DNA from: an uncultured Lachnospiraceae bacterium
Lineage (GTDB): Bacteria > Bacillota > Clostridia > Lachnospirales > Lachnospiraceae
Reading direction: 5' to 3'
Length of the DNA stretch: 24,718 nt
NCBI GenBank assembly: GCA_910587095.1
Contig: CAJUMJ010000053.1
Location: 1-24,718 of the forward strand
Position 1 is the first letter of the stretch, and every line of letters starts with the position of its first letter. The notes below the pieces were generated by a model. The model was not told where the DNA came from and ran no database searches. It saw only the letters and a program-made list of their open reading frames with translations. Shown in pieces: positions 8,466 to 16,142 of the stretch. The translations under genes and the position numbers were made by a program.

Positions 8466-8485
8466 ATCAGACAGCAGCGCGCAAA

Positions 8486-8567
8486 TGAGGTAAAAGCGTA
8501 CCTCAGAAAAGAAAACGGATGCAACGAAAGCCCCTGAACTTGCGGATTTTAGCAGGATCAGGGGCTT
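8486..8567 (+). terminator. two hairpins, likely end of the deo transcript
   Basis: TGAGGTA (8486-8492) pairs with TACCTCA (8499-8505). AAGCCCCTGA (8528-8537) pairs perfectly with TCAGGGGCTT (8558-8567). The second stem is strong, but only CTTCCTT follows, so the U-tract is weak. It may act as a terminator or an mRNA 3'-end stabiliser for the deo operon. Confidence 0.55.
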
Positions 8568-8706
8568 CCTTAGGGGAGGATAAGTATTTCTTATCTTTTG
8601 TCTAGTATCATTGTTGCCCGTTTCGGAGGAGTTATACATAAAATTTGTGGTTTTGGAGAAGTTTTTTAAAGGCTTGACCTACATACTATCTTAAGGAAAT
8701 TATAAA

Positions 8707-8735
8707 TTTACTTTTCCGGAGAAATGGTATATACT
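8707..8735 (+). promoter_or_regulatory. sigma-A-type promoter of the SEC-C gene
   Basis: TTTACT (8707-8712) and TATACT (8730-8735) are separated by exactly 17 bp. The expected transcript start is about 85 bases before the gene. Between 8568 and 8706 nothing else is clear. Confidence 0.6.
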
Positions 8736-8826
8736 TAATGCTAAGTGCGGCAACGCATCAACCGGTTTTTGCCAGTCACGTGTGGACAGGCAGACCAAGA
8801 TTACAGGATAAAGGTGGTACGGTATT

Positions 8827-9333
8827 ATGGCATTATTACAGCAGTGGCGCGATATGGCGTATTCGGAGACGGCGAACAAGGGTGATCTGCAGAGACTCTG
8901 GTCGGCCTATTTCCAGAAGGAAAAGGAAATTTACGCACAACTTTTAAAGAATCCGGACGAGGTGGTGACGGGTACTGTCAAGGAGCTTGCGGATAAATAC
9001 GAAGTGGATCTGATGACCATGGTTGGTTTTCTGGACGGTATCAACGACAGCCTTAAGGAAGCGAACCCTATCGAGGAGATGGAGGAGGACACGGAGGTAA
9101 GCTTTTGCTTTGACAAGGAGCTGCTCTACAAGAATATGGTGGCCGCAGGTGCGGACTGGCTTTACAATCTTGAGGAGTGGTACGAAATCTTTGATGAGGA
9201 TACGAGAAAGGCTCTCTACAAGGAGCAGAAGCAGTCCACCACTGTCCATAAAGATAAGAAGGTTTATCCCAACGATCCCTGTCCTTGCGGCAGCGGTAAA
9301 AAATACAAAAAGTGCTGCGGCAAGAATGCATAG
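8827..9333 (+). CDS. SEC-C metal-binding domain protein
   Basis: The 168-residue protein has an acidic helical body (about 1-140) and ends in the zinc-binding SEC-C motif YPNDPCPCGSGKKYKKCCG (about 147-165), the C-x-C-x8-C-C arrangement seen at the SecA C-terminus and in many stand-alone proteins. GGTGG lies upstream of the ATG. In SecA this motif binds zinc and contacts SecB or ribosomes. Here the partner is unknown, and a housekeeping role in protein export or metal handling is only possible. It has its own promoter and precedes the thrS transcription unit. Confidence 0.85.
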   Translation: MALLQQWRDMAYSETANKGDLQRLWSAYFQKEKEIYAQLLKNPDEVVTGTVKELADKYEVDLMTMVGFLDGINDSLKEANPIEEMEEDTEVSFCFDKELLYKNMVAAGADWLYNLEEWYEIFDEDTRKALYKEQKQSTTVHKDKKVYPNDPCPCGSGKKYKKCCGKNA

Positions 9334-9399
9334 TATCCCGTGTTGTAAAGTTATGTAAACTTGGTATCGGATTTTTCGGATAAAAGGCAAATTTTACAC

Positions 9400-9428
9400 T
9401 TTACTTTTGGGATGGTCTGGCATAGAAT
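9400..9428 (+). promoter_or_regulatory. thrS promoter
   Basis: TTTACT (9400-9405), 17 bp, TAGAAT (9423-9428). It is placed about 80 bases before the first T-box stem I sequence, which fits a long attenuated leader. Confidence 0.6.
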
Positions 9429-9507
9429 AAGTATATGATTTTGGCGTGGTGCTTTTCGGACTGCCGGCTAAGATCGCAAATAAAGCAACAGGATAGAGAA
9501 TAACACG

Positions 9508-9739
9508 TTGAAGAGAAGAGTAGAATGCGGAAGGTAGCAGAGAGAAGCGCCAAGTGCTGAAAGCGCTTTTTCCGGAAGTATTTGAAAACCGGCTCTGAGT
9601 GGCCCTAATACGGTCCGCTGACTTGCGTTACAGTCGAATGAGTGGTTTGGCGCCGCGAAAGGGGCGCAAAACAAGCGAGGTGGAACCGCGTAAACATACG
9701 TCCTCTGCACAGTCTGATTGACAGTGCAGGGGATTTTTT
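9508..9739 (+). ncRNA. T-box riboswitch, threonine-specific
   Basis: The leader has the stem I kink-turn sequence GAAGAGAAGAGTAG, the distal CAGAGAGA and a specifier loop TTTGAAAACCGG. ACC (Thr) at 9588-9590 is the likely specifier codon, followed by the typical CTGAGTGG. The T-box proper TGGAACCGCG is at 9681-9690. GAGG at 9677-9680 can pair with CCTC at 9702-9705 to form the antiterminator. The competing terminator pairs TCCTCTGCAC (9701-9710) with GTGCAGGGGA (9724-9733), followed by TTTTTT. Uncharged tRNA-Thr should stabilise the antiterminator and allow thrS transcription. The 5' boundary is approximate. Confidence 0.92.
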
Positions 9740-9867
9740 GCGCGTATAAGCAGAGTCGGAAACCGGAAGAGACAGTTCGTATGCTTGTATGCAGGAATGA
9801 CGAAGCCGGTTTATGACGAGCAATGCGAATGAGAGATGTGAAGCAGCTCGAATCTGCTTGTATGCGT
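9740..9867 (+). repeat. structured palindromic repeat, copy in the thrS leader
   Basis: This copy begins directly after the T-run of the T-box terminator. The outer arms, 9740-9754 and 9853-9867, form 15 pairs including three G-U pairs. Inside, AAACCGG (9760-9766) pairs with CCGGTTT (9806-9812), and a small hairpin with one mismatch lies at 9833-9849. Between these stems is ACGAGCAATGCGAA, close to the GCGAGCAAGGCGAG of the copy at 15888-16014. The element would be transcribed in every mRNA that escapes attenuation. Whether it acts as RNA or is a mobile palindromic repeat is not known. Confidence 0.7.
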
Positions 9868-9898
9868 GTAGGCGGAAAAAGAATCAAGGAAGAAAATA

Positions 9899-10066
9899 AT
9901 GAAACTGGCTGAATGGAGAGAAAAGGCGTTCGACACAATAAAAGGGGAGCTTACGGTTCAGTTTTTTTCGAACAATAGGAATAACGGCGACAAAAACGGG
10001 AGTAATCATGGGAATCGGTACGGTGACTCTACAGAAGTAAAGTCTGTAATACAGACGAATTGGTAA
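9899..10066 (+). CDS. possible 55-residue leader peptide in the thrS 5' region
   Basis: An ATG at 9899 preceded by AAGGAAGA opens a 55-codon frame ending in TAA at 10064. It starts MKLAEWREKAFDTIKGEL, a likely amphipathic helix, continues with an Asn/Gly-rich segment (NNRNNGDKNGSNHGNRYG) and ends in Trp. It lies between the structured repeat and thrS. I know of no homologue. It could be a real small protein, a remnant, or chance. The Asn/Gly-rich tail is compatible with a disordered or non-functional sequence. Confidence 0.35.
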   Translation: MKLAEWREKAFDTIKGELTVQFFSNNRNNGDKNGSNHGNRYGDSTEVKSVIQTNW

Positions 10067-10114
10067 TTTGAGGATAAGGCATAGAAAAGAGATAGAGGAA
10101 AGGAAGAGGAAAAC

Positions 10115-12073
10115 ATGAAAATTACATTGAAGGACGGTTCATTTAAAGAGTACGCGCAGGCGATGAGCATCTACGACATTGCGCTGGACATTTCCGAGGG
10201 ACTTGCCCGCGCGGCCTGTGCCGGGGAAGTGGACGGCAAGGTGGAGGATCTGCGCACGGTCATTGACCGGGACTGCAGTCTGAATATTCTCACGGCGAAC
10301 GACCCGGAAGGACTTAAGGTGGTCAGACATACGGCTTCCCATGTGCTGGCGGAGGCGGTGAAGCGCCTGTTCCCGGAGGCGAAGGTGACCATCGGGCCGG
10401 CCATCGCGGAGGGCTTCTACTACGATTTCGACGCGGCGCCTTTTTCCAGGGAAGATCTGGATAAACTGGAAGCGGAGATGAAGAAGATCATCAAGGAAGG
10501 GCATAAGCTGGAGCGCTTTACTTTGCCGAGAGCCGAGGCGATCAAGTATATGGAGGAGAGAAACGAGCCTTACAAGGTGGAGCTCATTCGGGATCTGCCG
10601 GAGGATTCGGAGATTTCCTTCTACGATCAGGGCGGATTCGTAGATCTGTGTGCGGGCCCTCATCTGATGAGCACGAAAAATATCAAGGCGTACAAGCTGA
10701 TCTCCTCCTCCATGGCATATTGGAGGGGCGATTCCAATAAAGCGCAGTTACAGCGCATCTATGGCACCGCTTTTTCTAAGAAAGAGGAACTTGCGGCATA
10801 TCTCGAGCACCTGGAAGATATCAAGCGTCGGGACCACAATAAGCTGGGCCGTGAGATGGAACTGTTTACCACGGTTGACGTGATCGGACAGGGCTTGCCT
10901 TTACTTTTGCCGAAGGGCACGAAGATGGTCATGAAGCTGCAGCGCTGGATTGAGGATCTGGAGGACAAGGAGTGGGGGTATGTGCGGACAAAGACGCCGC
11001 TTATGGCAAAGAGCGACCTGTATAAAATGTCCGGCCATTGGGATCATTACAAGGAAGGCATGTTTGTGCTGGGAGACGAGGAGAAGGACAAAGAGGTGTT
11101 TGCCCTCCGTCCCATGACCTGTCCTTTCCAGTATTACTGCTATAAGAATACCCAGCATTCCTACAGGGATCTACCGATCCGTTACGGCGAGACGTCCACT
11201 CTTTTCAGGAACGAGGACTCCGGCGAGATGCACGGGCTGACCCGCGTGCGCCAGTTCACGATCTCCGAGGGACACTTGATTATGCGCCCGGATCAGATGG
11301 TGGAGGAGTTCAAAGGCTGTATCGCTCTGGCGAAGCATGTTATGTCAACCTTGGGTTTGCTGGACGATGTGACCTGGCATCTGTCCAAGTGGGATCCGGA
11401 GAATCCGGAGAAATATATCGGTGAGCCGGAAGTGTGGAACGAGACGGAGGCGCATATCCGCAGCATTCTTGAGGAGCTGGAACTTCCCTTCACGGAGGAT
11501 GTGGGCGAGGCTGCGTTCTACGGACCGAAGGTGGATATCAACGCGAAGAACGTGTACGGCAAAGAGGATACCATGATTACCGTACAATGGGACGCCCTTT
11601 TAGCGGAGCAGTTTGATATGTATTACATTGACCAGAACGGCGACAAGGTACGTCCCGGCATCATCCACAGGACGTCCATGGGCTGCTACGAGCGGACGCT
11701 TGCGTGGCTGATCGAGAAGTACGCAGGCAAGTTCCCGACGTGGCTCTGCCCGGAGCAGGTCAGGGTGCTCACGATCTCCGAAAAGTACGACGACTATGCG
11801 GAGGAGATCAGAAAAGAACTTGCGAGAAACGACGTTGACGTGACGGTGGATAACCGTTCGGAAAAGATTGGATTTAAGATCCGTGAGGCGAGACTTGCGA
11901 AGGTGCCGTACATGCTTGTGGTCGGCGCGCAGGAGGCGGAGGATAAGACCGTGTCCGTCAGGAGCCGTTATGCGGGCGACGAGGGCGTGAAGCCTCTGCA
12001 GGCGTTTATCGATCAGATCTGTAAGGAAATCCGCACGAAGGAGATCCGCATAGAGGAAGAACAGAAGCAGTAG
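10115..12073 (+). CDS. thrS: threonyl-tRNA synthetase
   Basis: This cytosolic class II synthetase charges tRNA-Thr. The 652-residue, full-length protein has an N-terminal TGS domain (about 1-62). The editing domain carries HTASH at 73-77 and later VDLCAGPH. The catalytic core has motif 2 around RYGETSTLFRNEDSGEMHGLTR and the zinc ligands Cys (RPMTCPFQ), His (GEMHG) and His (IIHRTS). Motif 3 is SMGCYERTLAWLIE. The anticodon-binding domain starts near FPTWLCPEQVRVL. A GGAAGAGG ribosome binding site precedes the ATG. Expression is governed by the upstream threonine T-box. The glycosyltransferase gene follows after 27 bp. Confidence 0.98.
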   Translation: MKITLKDGSFKEYAQAMSIYDIALDISEGLARAACAGEVDGKVEDLRTVIDRDCSLNILTANDPEGLKVVRHTASHVLAEAVKRLFPEAKVTIGPAIAEGFYYDFDAAPFSREDLDKLEAEMKKIIKEGHKLERFTLPRAEAIKYMEERNEPYKVELIRDLPEDSEISFYDQGGFVDLCAGPHLMSTKNIKAYKLISSSMAYWRGDSNKAQLQRIYGTAFSKKEELAAYLEHLEDIKRRDHNKLGREMELFTTVDVIGQGLPLLLPKGTKMVMKLQRWIEDLEDKEWGYVRTKTPLMAKSDLYKMSGHWDHYKEGMFVLGDEEKDKEVFALRPMTCPFQYYCYKNTQHSYRDLPIRYGETSTLFRNEDSGEMHGLTRVRQFTISEGHLIMRPDQMVEEFKGCIALAKHVMSTLGLLDDVTWHLSKWDPENPEKYIGEPEVWNETEAHIRSILEELELPFTEDVGEAAFYGPKVDINAKNVYGKEDTMITVQWDALLAEQFDMYYIDQNGDKVRPGIIHRTSMGCYERTLAWLIEKYAGKFPTWLCPEQVRVLTISEKYDDYAEEIRKELARNDVDVTVDNRSEKIGFKIREARLAKVPYMLVVGAQEAEDKTVSVRSRYAGDEGVKPLQAFIDQICKEIRTKEIRIEEEQKQ

Positions 12074-12100
12074 ACGTAAGAACGAGGAGCGGAAGAAAGC

Positions 12101-13765
12101 ATGGAGAAAAGGCAAAACCGTCCGGGCAGGGATATCTTCGGGTGTTTCCTGCTCGGGATCAGCGTGCTCATGCTTGGCAAAAGTTTGGCGCTGTGCTTTA
12201 GCGGCGACATCTGGTATGACGAGCTTTTTACAGTGGGAATGATAAAACACTCCTATAGTGAGATAGTTTTTTTTACAGCGGCAGACGTGCATCCGCCGCT
12301 GTATTACTGTATCGTCAAGCTGTTTGTAGATTTATGTAAACTTTTTTCTCCGCAGACACAACCGGTCATCGTCGCCAAAATAGTGTCGGTGCTGCCATAT
12401 TTTATTTTGCTCTTGTACAGCGTCACGCTGATCAGGAGGAAGTTTGGTCTTTTTGTGGGAGGCATGCTTTTGTTTTGTGTGATTGCCATGCCACAGCTTG
12501 CCGCCTACACTGTGGAGGTGCGGATGTATAGCTGGGCTCTTCTGTTTGTGACGGCGGCGTTTCTGCATGCCTATGCCCTGACTGATAATTATGTAAACCT
12601 ATATTCGGAGCCGGGAAAGAGCGCCACGGATACAGACTGCAAAAAAGTGCGATCCCTGCATGGCGCGGCTTTCGTCCTCTACGGCCTTGCGGCGGCTTAC
12701 ACCCAATATTTTGCCTGTGTTGCGGTTGTTATGGTTTATCTCTATGTGTTGCTTATATTCTGGTTTGGGAACAGGAGGCGGATCAGGGAGTGGCTCGTAT
12801 GGGTCGGACTTTCCGTGGCGGGCTACGTGCCCTGGCTGTTTGTCCTGTACGGGCAGATCACGGCGGTGCGGGAAAACTACTGGATTCTTCCGCTGACTTT
12901 TCGCTCTCTGGGCGGATGCGTGAAATTTCTGATGAAGCCGGCTTTTGCGGATGACAGGTTGAACACGGTTCTGGCGGTTGTATTGTTTGCGGTGTATCTT
13001 TCAGCATGGGCTTACAGCGCGTCAAAACTATACCATAATGGAAGAGAAAAGGAGAAAAGCGCGAAAAATAGAGAACATATACGCTTCTTCTTTGCTACGG
13101 CGGGTGTCTGCGTGCCGGCAGGCCTTGTGCTGTTCGGGTTTGTCGCTTCCTGGCTGGTTCGACCGATCTTCGTGTACCGATATATGATTCCGGCATTGGG
13201 GTGTTTCTGGCTGTGCTTTGCGCTCTGTCTGGATAATATGTTATGTAAATCAAAATGTTTGAGACATGGAGTTGTTTCTCTTCTTGGAATGGTTTTCACG
13301 ATGCTGGCCGTGATTGTCGGGCTTCGGAATTATCGCGCTTTTATGGGTGAGGAGGAATATAAAAGCGTCTGCATGAAGGAGACGGAAAACGCCCTTTCCA
13401 TGATCGGACAGCAGGATATGATTTTATACAATTTTGATCAGGTACAGGCGGTGACTTCCTACTATTTGCCAGAGACGGTGAAGCGCAGTCTTTGGCGTGT
13501 GGAGGGTGAAAAGCTGATTCAGGAAATTACCTCACCTTGCGGCATTGTCGAAGAGACGGACGAAATCAAAGAAATGCTGTCTGAAGCGAAGGCGGAGAAA
13601 GACGGCGCGGACGTTTGGTTTATCGGCAGCTTTAACAGTCGGGACGACATTGTGGCCGAGTGGCAAAGAGAGGGACTTGTCGTGGAAGAGACAGGCAGTT
13701 TTTTGTTGGAACGGTACTGGTTTAATCTGTATAAAATTTCGGTTTCTGACCATACTACCTTATGA
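12101..13765 (+). CDS. multi-TM glycosyltransferase of the GT-C / PMT (GT39) type
   Basis: The 554-residue protein has about ten hydrophobic segments. Its first extracytoplasmic loop carries DIWYDELFT and then DVHPPLYY, the acidic-pair and HPPLYY signature of polyprenyl-phosphate-dependent glycosyltransferases such as the PMT_2/ArnT-like family. A soluble C-terminal part (about 425-554) follows the last TM segment. Such enzymes transfer a sugar from a lipid carrier outside the membrane; donor and acceptor cannot be told here. GGAAG lies five bases before the ATG. The short gap after thrS suggests possible read-through and hence partial T-box influence, though no functional link is evident. 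Confidence 0.8.
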   Translation: MEKRQNRPGRDIFGCFLLGISVLMLGKSLALCFSGDIWYDELFTVGMIKHSYSEIVFFTAADVHPPLYYCIVKLFVDLCKLFSPQTQPVIVAKIVSVLPYFILLLYSVTLIRRKFGLFVGGMLLFCVIAMPQLAAYTVEVRMYSWALLFVTAAFLHAYALTDNYVNLYSEPGKSATDTDCKKVRSLHGAAFVLYGLAAAYTQYFACVAVVMVYLYVLLIFWFGNRRRIREWLVWVGLSVAGYVPWLFVLYGQITAVRENYWILPLTFRSLGGCVKFLMKPAFADDRLNTVLAVVLFAVYLSAWAYSASKLYHNGREKEKSAKNREHIRFFFATAGVCVPAGLVLFGFVASWLVRPIFVYRYMIPALGCFWLCFALCLDNMLCKSKCLRHGVVSLLGMVFTMLAVIVGLRNYRAFMGEEEYKSVCMKETENALSMIGQQDMILYNFDQVQAVTSYYLPETVKRSLWRVEGEKLIQEITSPCGIVEETDEIKEMLSEAKAEKDGADVWFIGSFNSRDDIVAEWQREGLVVEETGSFLLERYWFNLYKISVSDHTTL

Positions 13766-13828
13766 TAAGCGAAAAAAGGAATTTAGAAGTGTTGCCGGAT
13801 CCCGTGAAACGCTTCGGAAGGAGGTATT

Positions 13829-14143
13829 ATGGCGGAATTAAAATGCGGTGTGGAAAATTGCAGCTATAATCAGGACAATTACTGCTGTAAAGGGGATATC
13901 ATGGTGGGAGGAAGTCATGCCTGCGATTGTGACGGAACCTGCTGCGAGAGCTTTTCCCAGAGACGCGAAGACTCCTATGTGAGCTCGCTCGAGCATCCAT
14001 GCAGAACGATCAGCATCGACTGTGAGGCGGAAAAGTGTGTGTATAACTCCAATTACAAGTGTCACGCGGAGCATGTGGATATCCGCGGATGCGGCGCCTG
14101 TGACTGCAGGCAGACCCAGTGCGCGACCTTCAGGGAAGCCTGA
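13829..14143 (+). CDS. tandem DUF1540 Cys-rich protein
   Basis: The 104-residue protein consists of two DUF1540 units (about 5-42 and 62-101), each with the pattern CxxxxCxYN...C...CDC...C. The first reads CGVENCSYN and ACDCDGTCCESF, the second CEAEKCVYN and ACDCRQTQCATF. About fourteen Cys suggest metal binding. Such proteins are common in spore-forming and gut Firmicutes and their role is not established. GGAGG sits four bases before the ATG. The stop is directly followed by the promoter of the lipoprotein gene. Confidence 0.9.
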   Translation: MAELKCGVENCSYNQDNYCCKGDIMVGGSHACDCDGTCCESFSQRREDSYVSSLEHPCRTISIDCEAEKCVYNSNYKCHAEHVDIRGCGACDCRQTQCATFREA

Positions 14144-14152
14144 ATGGTCTAC

Positions 14153-14181
14153 TTGTCAGTTTGCAAATTTTATATTACAAT
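14153..14181 (+). promoter_or_regulatory. promoter of the lipoprotein gene
   Basis: TTGTCA (14153-14158), a 17-bp spacer and TACAAT (14176-14181) match the sigma-A consensus well. The transcript should start near 14188, just before two strong leader hairpins. Confidence 0.7.
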
Positions 14182-14188
14182 AGATATG

Positions 14189-14285
14189 TTGGACGCAGGC
14201 CGTTTGGCTTGCGTCCCGTTGCGAGCAGGGAGAAACGTTCCCTTACTCGATTGGAATTTATATGCGGAAAGGCAAACGGGTTTAT
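14189..14285 (+). promoter_or_regulatory. structured 5' leader of the lipoprotein mRNA
   Basis: Hairpin 1 pairs GGACGCAGGCC (14191-14201) with GGCTTGCGTCC (14206-14216) across a GTTT loop, with one G-U pair. Hairpin 2 pairs CGAG (14222-14225) with CTCG (14246-14249) and GGGA (14228-14231) with TCCC (14239-14242). CAAACGGG at 14273-14280, close to the start codon, can pair with CCGTTTG (14200-14206) or with CCCGTT (14215-14220), so alternative folds are possible. Hairpin 2 and its flanks resemble 17740-17770 upstream of pepD. I match it to no known riboswitch class. Confidence 0.45.
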
Positions 14286-14290
14286 TTATT

Positions 14291-15061
14291 ATGAAGAGAA
14301 GAAAAGCACGCTGTATCCTTTTCGGGTTCTGCGCCGCCGTTCTTATGGGCTGCGGTGACGGGGAGGCGGTACATACGGGCGCGGACGCTGTGGAGACGGA
14401 GGAAGCGGCTCAGGACGAGAAGAACGCAGAAGAGGCTGGCACGGAGACGGGAGATGGCGAAATCGCCGCAAAACCGGGGGAGGATTCGGAGGCGGAGGCA
14501 GGCGGGGCGGCGCCTTCGGCGGTTGACGGAAACTTTATGGCGCCTGTGGAGATGGATGAAACTTTAAAAAACCAGTTGGCAGAGGAGATGCTTCAGGAGA
14601 GCGAGCTGGACGTTTCGGTTGTGGAGAGCGCACCCGTCACAAAGGGATGCAGTTTTACCCTGCCGGAAACCTTTTCGGAGTCCGAGGATATCGAGGGCAT
14701 GTATGTGACGAGGCGATATCCGATTGACGCTTCTACCATCTATTATGTGGCGCTTGCCAGAGACGTGGCCCTGCAGCTTATGACGGAGGAAACTTTTAAG
14801 GCGCAGGCCGAGGCAAATTTTTTGAAGGAGTACGGGGAGGAGATCGAGGTACATATCGACAGCTTTGAGCAGCTACGCATAGACGGCTGCCCGGCCTTTC
14901 GGATTTTGTGTCATTATCAGGTGGGAGATACCGAGATTTCGCAGTTGGAGTATGCGATTAATGCGGATAAGAGTTATGTGATCACCTATTCGCAGACGAG
15001 CGACTACGACAGGATGGAAGAATACGAAGCCAGCGCGGAGACGATTCATCTTGAGTTTTAA
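14291..15061 (+). CDS. secreted lipoprotein, function unknown
   Basis: The 256-residue product starts with a lipoprotein signal peptide. Basic residues are followed by ILFGFCAAVLMGC, with lipobox Cys at residue 21, so the mature protein is lipid-anchored outside the membrane. An acidic Glu/Ala/Gly-rich linker follows (about 25-95). The folded domain (about 110-256) begins CSFTLPETFSESEDIEGMYV and ends in AETIHLEF; its layout is reminiscent of PsbP-like lipoprotein domains, but that is a guess. The ATG at 14291 begins the signal peptide. There is no strong Shine-Dalgarno, only GGAAAGG about 15 bases upstream inside a structured leader, so translation may be controlled. Confidence 0.75.
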   Translation: MKRRKARCILFGFCAAVLMGCGDGEAVHTGADAVETEEAAQDEKNAEEAGTETGDGEIAAKPGEDSEAEAGGAAPSAVDGNFMAPVEMDETLKNQLAEEMLQESELDVSVVESAPVTKGCSFTLPETFSESEDIEGMYVTRRYPIDASTIYYVALARDVALQLMTEETFKAQAEANFLKEYGEEIEVHIDSFEQLRIDGCPAFRILCHYQVGDTEISQLEYAINADKSYVITYSQTSDYDRMEEYEASAETIHLEF

Positions 15062-15092
15062 CCAAAATTTTCCTGTTTTCACAAATGTCCTA

Positions 15093-15121
15093 TTGACATC
15101 GGGGGCGGTAAATTTTACAAT
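15093..15121 (+). promoter_or_regulatory. strong promoter of the small secreted protein gene
   Basis: TTGACA (15093-15098), 17 bp, TACAAT (15116-15121): a near-consensus sigma-A promoter. It gives a leader of about 95 bases before the ATG at 15222. Confidence 0.8.
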
Positions 15122-15221
15122 CATACATAAGGTAGTAAATCGCCTGACTCGGGCATATTAAGAATATCGGCACGGCTGTGTTGATATATACCACACTTGA
15201 AAATGAAGGAGGATTTAGGAA

Positions 15222-15746
15222 ATGAAGAAATTTTTTGCATTAAGCCTTGCTCTTGCACTTACTTTTTCTACAACTGTATGTGCTGCAGAAACCGTAGTAC
15301 CGTCCAAGGATTTCACAAGAATCGATACCTTATCTACCGGCGTGGAGAAGGCTGTTACTGAGTACACATCCAACGCTGTAGCTGAGATGGATGGCGTGCG
15401 TGATCTCCCTGTGATCGCATCCGCAAGCAATCTGTTCACAGAGGGCAAAGAGACTAACGCTACCTGTGTTGTGGACAAGGTAGATGTAACGGCTATCAGA
15501 TATGCACAGAACAAGGCAGCTTCTGTTGGCGGCACAATGTTGGCAGTTGCAGAGCTTTCTGCTCCTGGTGTAAACCTTGTAGACGCTCAGGTTGCTCTCA
15601 CTGTTGAGGGTGTTAATGCCGGCGATGCAGTTTCTGTTTTCAAATGCGTTAAGGGTGAGTGGGTAGCAGTTGACGTTGTAGCGGTAGCAGAGAACACCGT
15701 TACCTTCAAGTTTGATTCCCATGGTATTTATACACTCATCAAATAA
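15222..15746 (+). CDS. small secreted protein, function unknown
   Basis: The 174-residue protein has a classical signal peptide, MKKFFALSLALALTF then STTVCAAE, with cleavage probably after VCA. The mature part is beta-rich and valine- and alanine-rich (VDAQVALTVEGVNAGDAVSVF) and ends with FKFDSHGIYTLIK, the look of a small immunoglobulin- or ZU5-like secreted domain. I assign no function. AAGGAGG at 15206-15212 gives a strong ribosome binding site. With the near-consensus promoter and codons ending in T or A more often than its neighbours, this suggests high expression. It stands alone and is followed by repeat-rich DNA. Confidence 0.8.
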   Translation: MKKFFALSLALALTFSTTVCAAETVVPSKDFTRIDTLSTGVEKAVTEYTSNAVAEMDGVRDLPVIASASNLFTEGKETNATCVVDKVDVTAIRYAQNKAASVGGTMLAVAELSAPGVNLVDAQVALTVEGVNAGDAVSVFKCVKGEWVAVDVVAVAENTVTFKFDSHGIYTLIK

Positions 15747-15852
15747 TCGACGGATCGGTTATTAAAATAGTCTCGCGGCCGCGGGACAGCGGGATTTCCC
15801 GCAACAAACAAATTTAGTTCATAATATTATAATATTAATGACAAGTGTGGAC

Positions 15853-15884
15853 ATATAAGCCGGTCTTAACAGACCGGCTTATAT
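15853..15884. terminator. perfect 14-bp hairpin downstream of the secreted protein gene
   Basis: ATATAAGCCGGTCT (15853-15866), loop TAAC, AGACCGGCTTATAT (15871-15884). There is no U-tract, so it may work as a bidirectional or weak terminator, or belong to the repeat cluster that starts four bases later. An additional hairpin GCGGGA-TT-TCCCGC lies just upstream near 15789-15802. Confidence 0.55.
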
Positions 15885-15887
15885 AAT

Positions 15888-16014
15888 GTGCGTATAAGCA
15901 GAGAAGGAAGGCAGGAGAAACAGAAGCCATGCTCGCATGAGCGGAAGGTTCTCCTGCTTTACGGCGAGCAAGGCGAGAGAGAAATGCGAAGCATTTCGAG
16001 CTGCTTATACGCAC
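15888..16014 (+). repeat. structured palindromic repeat, best-preserved copy
   Basis: The outer arms GTGCGTATAAGCAG (15888-15901) and CTGCTTATACGCAC (16001-16014) are a perfect 14-bp inverted repeat. Inside, GCAGGAGAA (15911-15919) pairs with TTCTCCTGC (15949-15957) and encloses CATGC-TC-GCATG. GAAATGC (15981-15987) pairs with GCATTTC (15991-15997) over a GAA loop. The result is a three-way-junction shape of 127 bp. It contains no plausible gene. The copy in the thrS leader shares the outer arms and junction sequence. Confidence 0.8.
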
Positions 16015-16022
16015 AGCAAAAA

Positions 16023-16094
16023 GAGAAGGAAGGCAGGAGAAGCAGAAGCCATGCAGGCATGAGCGGAAGATTCTTCCGGCGTTCTCCTGCCTTC
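16023..16094 (+). repeat. partial tandem copy of the structured repeat
   Basis: The segment beginning at 16023 repeats the 15901-15947 part of the preceding element nearly exactly for about 45 bases. It lacks the outer arms and the junction hairpin. Its stem is longer: GAAGGCAGGAGAA (16029-16041) pairs perfectly with TTCTCCTGCCTTC (16082-16094). The infC promoter follows, so the hairpin could also insulate that promoter from upstream transcription. Confidence 0.75.
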
Positions 16095-16107
16095 ATAAAA
16101 TTTGGTG

Positions 16108-16136
16108 TTGACAGGGGCGGGAAGGCGTGGTATAGT
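16108..16136 (+). promoter_or_regulatory. infC-rpmI-rplT promoter
   Basis: TTGACA (16108-16113), exactly 17 bp, TATAGT (16131-16136): a near-consensus sigma-A promoter at the head of the infC leader. Confidence 0.85.
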
Positions 16137-16142
16137 AATATC

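Noticed and set aside
14144..14290. Lipoprotein gene starting at 14144
   Set aside because: This would translate the promoter and two hairpins; the signal peptide with lipobox starts at 14291.
15888..16094. CRISPR array
   Set aside because: There are only one full and one partial copy, adjoining without unique spacers of constant length, with long palindromes and no cas genes nearby.
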